Below are positions 36,164 through 38,564 of a stretch of DNA of 38,564 nt, one piece after another. The notes below the pieces were generated by a model, which was not told the origin of the DNA, ran no database searches, and saw only the letters and a list, made by a program, of their open reading frames with translations. Position numbers and translations under genes: made by a program. Origin of the DNA: a virus; the IMG/VR virus record IMGVR_UViG_3300025889_000329, positions 1-38,564 of that record; one strand, written 5' to 3'. Within the stretch, counting starts at the first letter, position 1; the number at the start of each line of letters is the position of its first letter.

Positions 36164-36880
36164 TTATTCTTCACTCATTGATTCTGCTTCTTGTCTAGCT
36201 TCTTCTAATGTATCGAACTCCATGTCTTGATCTTGGTCTATATAATATTTATCTTCAGTGAAAAGAGGTTGATTCTCGTCATACCTACCTCCACTTTGGG
36301 TGCATTTATAAATTATATAATCTCCTACCTCTTCTTCATCATCAAACTCTGGTAACTCCCATTCTTCGATTATACTTATTTCTCCGTCCTCTATATTATA
36401 TACTTGACCGAAACCTTGCTCCTCCTCCCAAAATACATGGATAGATTCTTTCGGGTGCTTTTTACTTAGAGCAAATATAACTGGTTCTGCTGGACCCCAA
36501 GCAGTTCTGAAGTTTATATAATTATCCCCTTCATTATATTCTTCGTCTGTTGCAGCATCCCATTTAGTTCCCCAGTATTCATTGCACCAACTATACCAAT
36601 CAACGCATCCATACTGCTCCATGAGCTTATCATGCTCTTCTTGAGTAATCCCTACATCAGATGGATAACCAAGGTCAAAATTAGCTTTTGGTTCGTTGTT
36701 ATACTTTTCCCAACAAGCATCAATCTCTTGCTGAGTCATGATTTTAAGATGCGTCCCTCTCTGAGCCATGCCTTCTGGCATTGGAATAAGTTTCTGGAAC
36801 GTAGCTTCGTTCTTGTCGTTAATGATATCTGCTAATACTTTTGGATCAGCAGTGATTGTAGTGAATACCCAGTTTGGCAT
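36164..36880 (-). CDS. YubB/Api92-like (DUF1281-type ferredoxin-like) protein
   Basis: The 238-aa product begins MPNWVFTTITADPKVLADII and has the core GCVDWYSWCNEYWGTKWDAA and FRTAWGPAEPVIFALSKKHP, which is the signature of the YubB/Api92 family (MPNWCxN start, WYxWxxxNWGTKWD, TxWxPPxPxxxxLSxxxP). The family, found on plasmids and phages, has a ferredoxin-like fold without iron-sulphur cluster. Its role is unknown. The C-terminal ~70 residues are acidic and extra. Gap to the upstream gene is 1 nt. Confidence 0.78.
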   Translation of the reverse strand: MPNWVFTTITADPKVLADIINDKNEATFQKLIPMPEGMAQRGTHLKIMTQQEIDACWEKYNNEPKANFDLGYPSDVGITQEEHDKLMEQYGCVDWYSWCNEYWGTKWDAATDEEYNEGDNYINFRTAWGPAEPVIFALSKKHPKESIHVFWEEEQGFGQVYNIEDGEISIIEEWELPEFDDEEEVGDYIIYKCTQSGGRYDENQPLFTEDKYYIDQDQDMEFDTLEEARQEAESMSEE

Positions 36881-36881
36881 T

Positions 36882-37313
36882 TTAGTTCCTTTCTAACCAC
36901 TCCAGAGGCAAACAAACTCTGTAGCATTTAATTTTTTTATAATATGTTCCGTTATCTTCTCTTTCCCAAGTCCAATCGGGATCTGCGTGTTCTCCATAAT
37001 TCAAATCATGATGATTCAGTTCTACGTCAATATCGCAAAACATGCTGATGGTTGAATGCCCATTCTTGAAGTAAGGAGTCCTAGGATCTTCATCTGGACA
37101 AATGCAATCAATTTCTGTTTTCTCGAAGATCATATCAAGAACTTGAATCTTGGATTTGCCGATCTTTTGCCCAGTTGGAATCAGTGGGTAAATTTGCTGG
37201 AACAAACAATCAGATTGCTCCGCTTCTTCAAGCACTCTTGCCCAATGAGCAAGACAGGCTTCCATCTGTGCTTTCTCAAATGAATCACGATAACTAATCT
37301 CAACAGTATTCAT
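36882..37313 (-). CDS. Hypothetical protein, 143 aa
   Basis: The product (MNTVEISYRDSFEKAQMEAC) has a helical N-terminal part, a middle with several Cys (DCICPDEDPRTPYFKNGHST) and a C-terminal half rich in Asp, His and Trp (LNHHDLNYGEHADPDWTWER). No family is recognised. The stop is 1 nt from the next start and it follows the preceding gene by 2 nt, so it is the second gene of the four-gene operon 37693 to 35702. Confidence 0.6.
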   Translation of the reverse strand: MNTVEISYRDSFEKAQMEACLAHWARVLEEAEQSDCLFQQIYPLIPTGQKIGKSKIQVLDMIFEKTEIDCICPDEDPRTPYFKNGHSTISMFCDIDVELNHHDLNYGEHADPDWTWEREDNGTYYKKIKCYRVCLPLEWLERN

Positions 37314-37315
37314 AT

Positions 37316-37693
37316 CTATTCAGAGTCTAATTTTACGATTTCAGTTTTAGCTGGAGAAGCATATTCTGCTACTCGACTAGGAACGAAGGAAGTGTTGGTT
37401 GGAGCATCGCTATCTTCTGAATGCCCCAGAAGAAACCCTTTACCAACAAATGGCCTATCCTGACCTAACCAAAACCAAACGCTTTCTGGAACCTCTGTGC
37501 TGCGCTCAATGAATTTATCTGAATCAGAAAGTGGTTCTGCATCTAAATACATTGCATTCCGATCATCAACGATAATTTTTGCGACCTTCTTTGATCCTAC
37601 AATATCGCTGATTGCTGCTTCCCAATCACCGTCGAAGATGATTGGATGAATTGACCTAATTGCTGGGTCAATTAAAATACCTTTAGTTTTCAT
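37316..37693 (-). CDS. Hypothetical protein, first gene of an early-type operon
   Basis: From ATG 37693 the 125-aa product begins MKTKGILIDPAIRSIHPIIF, continues AKIIVDDRNAMYLDAEPLSD and FWLGQDRPFVGKGFLLGHSE, and ends TEIVKLDSE. It looks like a small alpha/beta protein of the type often found in phage early regions (RSIxxI pattern followed by LDxEPL and GxGxLLG), as far as I recall, without known function. The longer frame from 37828 overlaps the promoter and the previous gene. Leader about 25 nt, no clear SD. Confidence 0.6.
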   Translation of the reverse strand: MKTKGILIDPAIRSIHPIIFDGDWEAAISDIVGSKKVAKIIVDDRNAMYLDAEPLSDSDKFIERSTEVPESVWFWLGQDRPFVGKGFLLGHSEDSDAPTNTSFVPSRVAEYASPAKTEIVKLDSE

Positions 37694-37721
37694 AATTACA
37701 GTCGTTTTCGTATTCCCTTTA

Positions 37722-37749
37722 AATCTACATTCAGATTCAAAAGTGTCAA
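37722..37749 (-). promoter_or_regulatory. Sigma-70 promoter of the operon 37693-35702
   Basis: TTGACA (37749-37744), 16 bp, TAGATT (37727-37722), 28 bases to the ATG at 37693. It starts 8 nt past the stop of the 61-aa gene. Confidence 0.75.
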
Positions 37750-37757
37750 CACTAATT

Positions 37758-37943
37758 TTAGCTTGGATTGAAAACAAGCTCCGCTTTAGATAGATCAGGT
37801 TTCTTACGTTGCTTGAGAATTTTGTCAATCAAAATAAGAACTACTGTTCCCTCATATGTCCATGAATCGTGCTGGCATTCCTCGTAATACATTGCCAAAG
37901 CTTCGATTTCCTCATCAGTCAGTGCTACAGTCAGGTCTTTCAT
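37758..37943 (-). CDS. Hypothetical small helical protein, 61 aa
   Basis: From ATG 37943 the product is MKDLTVALTDEEIEALAMYY, then EECQHDSWTYEGTVVLILID and a basic end (KILKQRKKPDLSKAELV). It may be a DNA-binding-like or regulator-like small protein because of the helix pair, but no family is recognised. It starts 2 nt after the stop of the MGLDQ-family gene, with GGTGG as a possible SD inside that gene's last codons. The upstream ATG at 37955 is inside the previous gene and unlikely. Confidence 0.55.
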   Translation of the reverse strand: MKDLTVALTDEEIEALAMYYEECQHDSWTYEGTVVLILIDKILKQRKKPDLSKAELVFNPS

Positions 37944-37945
37944 AA

Positions 37946-38320
37946 TTACCACCAAGATGTATATTCTACTTCGTAACCCTCATCAAGACTTTTTCTTGCC
38001 TCCGCTATGAACTCAAGATCCAACTGCTTGCATTCCTCGTCGTGTTTACTGCAATCACCAAAAAAGAAACCGTCAGTTTCGGGCAACTCTCCTCTTAGAA
38101 TTATTAATTCCAAATCGTCTAAGTCATCAGAGTCGAGAGTTAGAGTCTTGCAATTGAACACTCCTTCATCTCCAGTCTTGGTGCGGTAAAGGTCAGACAT
38201 ATAACCTTCAAGAGCATTATGTTTGCGCCAGTAAGCTATTTCAGTCTTGACTATTGTTTCTGTAAGGGTTTCGGCATTGTATTCCCTTTTAACTTTTTTT
38301 GCAAATTGATCTAATCCCAT
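37946..38320 (-). CDS. Conserved phage protein (MGLDQ family)
   Basis: From ATG 38320 the 124-aa product begins MGLDQFAKKVKREYNAETLT, continues EIAYWRKHNALEGYMSDLYR and FNCKTLTLDSDDLDDLELII, and ends SLDEGYEVEYTSWW. This MGLDxxA...YWRKxxxLxGYM...FGD...DxxFIxxAxxxLxxGxxVxYxSWW pattern is a widespread family of phage and plasmid proteins, sometimes mislabelled as phosphoglycerate kinase, with no proven function. GGAGGG stands 5 nt before this ATG, so the ATG at 38332, which would put the SD inside the coding frame, is rejected. Confidence 0.7.
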   Translation of the reverse strand: MGLDQFAKKVKREYNAETLTETIVKTEIAYWRKHNALEGYMSDLYRTKTGDEGVFNCKTLTLDSDDLDDLELIILRGELPETDGFFFGDCSKHDEECKQLDLEFIAEARKSLDEGYEVEYTSWW

Positions 38321-38341
38321 TTTGCCCTCCAATTACTGTTC

Positions 38342-38564
38342 TTATTCTGACGCTTCAAAAACAGAAAACCATCCTGTTTTATTTTTTGTGATTGCAAATT
38401 CATCTTCATTCGGATAAGATTTTTTATTATACTTTTCAGCCCAGTATGGTCCAGTATAACAATCACTCATATTCCCGTCCTCTTTCATGTGAGGTAGCTC
38501 TATGTAGAGTGTTCGCTCTCGGTTATTTCCTATTTCTATAGCTCGAACTTCACTTGGATCTCCG
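38342..38564 (-). CDS. Hypothetical protein, partial (N-terminus off the window)
   Basis: A minus-strand frame is open from the right edge to a TAA at 38344-38342. The visible ~74 residues include RTLYIELPHMKEDGNMSD, YTGPYWAEKYNKKSYP and KNKTGWFSVFEASE. Its real start may be off the window or at an inner ATG. The stop is 21 nt before the ATG of the MGLDQ-family gene, so it is likely in the same operon. Family not recognised. Confidence 0.5.
   Translation of the reverse strand, partial: GDPSEVRAIEIGNNRERTLYIELPHMKEDGNMSDCYTGPYWAEKYNKKSYPNEDEFAITKNKTGWFSVFEASE

Noticed and set aside
1-38564. tRNA or tmRNA genes
   Set aside because: Scanning by eye for a T-loop GGTTCGAATCC-like word with a matching acceptor stem gave no acceptable candidate; a covariance search would settle it.
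1-38564. Integrase, repressor or attachment site of a temperate phage
   Set aside because: No tyrosine or serine recombinase motif or typical CI-like repressor was found in the translated genes; a temperate life style cannot be excluded because the genome is incomplete.

Overview
The window is a piece of an AT-rich tailed-phage (Caudoviricetes-type) genome, most likely from an uncultured, probably marine, phage. The evidence is a complete head-assembly set (large terminase, portal, prohead protease with scaffold, decoration protein, major capsid protein) together with very long tail-fibre-like proteins built from VGIGTTSP-type repeats. No integrase, tRNA, rRNA, CRISPR array or insertion sequence was seen. 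Promoters of the TTGACA-N16/17-TAnnnT type and some good Shine-Dalgarno sites point to a host with an ordinary sigma-70, and not to Bacteroidota-type promoters. The host cannot be named from the sequence.

Left block (1-25.4 kb, almost all minus strand, so transcribed right to left): PhoH-like ATPase; a plus-strand interloper gene; a zinc-ribbon protein overlapping a sigma-factor-like protein with a Cys cluster; a candidate small terminase; a zinc-finger ERCC4-family nuclease; large terminase; a small fibre-like protein; portal; a basic protein; protease-scaffold; decoration protein; major capsid protein; a strong terminator; then a 115-aa protein and four fibre or adhesin genes, including a 2835-aa giant, running off the left edge. 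The genes are tightly packed, with gaps of 0-40 nt or overlaps. The sigma-like protein sits upstream of the head genes and probably directs their late transcription.

Middle block (25.6-32.3 kb): small, mostly minus-strand genes, many of them single transcription units with their own promoter and a G-rich GAAG-type hairpin terminator. In at least eight of them the -10 box lies only 6-10 bases from the start codon, so the mRNAs should be leaderless or nearly so. This block encodes a secreted SLT-type lysozyme, a DUF932-like protein and a GP88-like protein. Its gaps hold the most unusual DNA: four matching plus-strand promoters with a conserved initial transcribed sequence and no gene behind them; three copies of a covarying hairpin module; a likely small RNA; an 80-bp very GC-rich repeat with G-quadruplex potential; and iteron-like repeats.

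Right block (32.3-38.56 kb): small hypothetical and early-type genes in short operons with conventional leaders (YubB/Api92-like, NGWSNWETW family, MGLDQ family, a PD-(D/E)XK-like nuclease), with a gene-poor 670-bp stretch at 33.84-34.51 kb that holds more iteron-like repeats and three A-tract repeats spaced exactly 21 bp apart. The strongest candidates for something undescribed are the plus-strand promoter/hairpin modules at 28.6-29.7 kb, the set of leaderless single-gene units, and the iteron-like repeat family shared by three separate intergenic regions.
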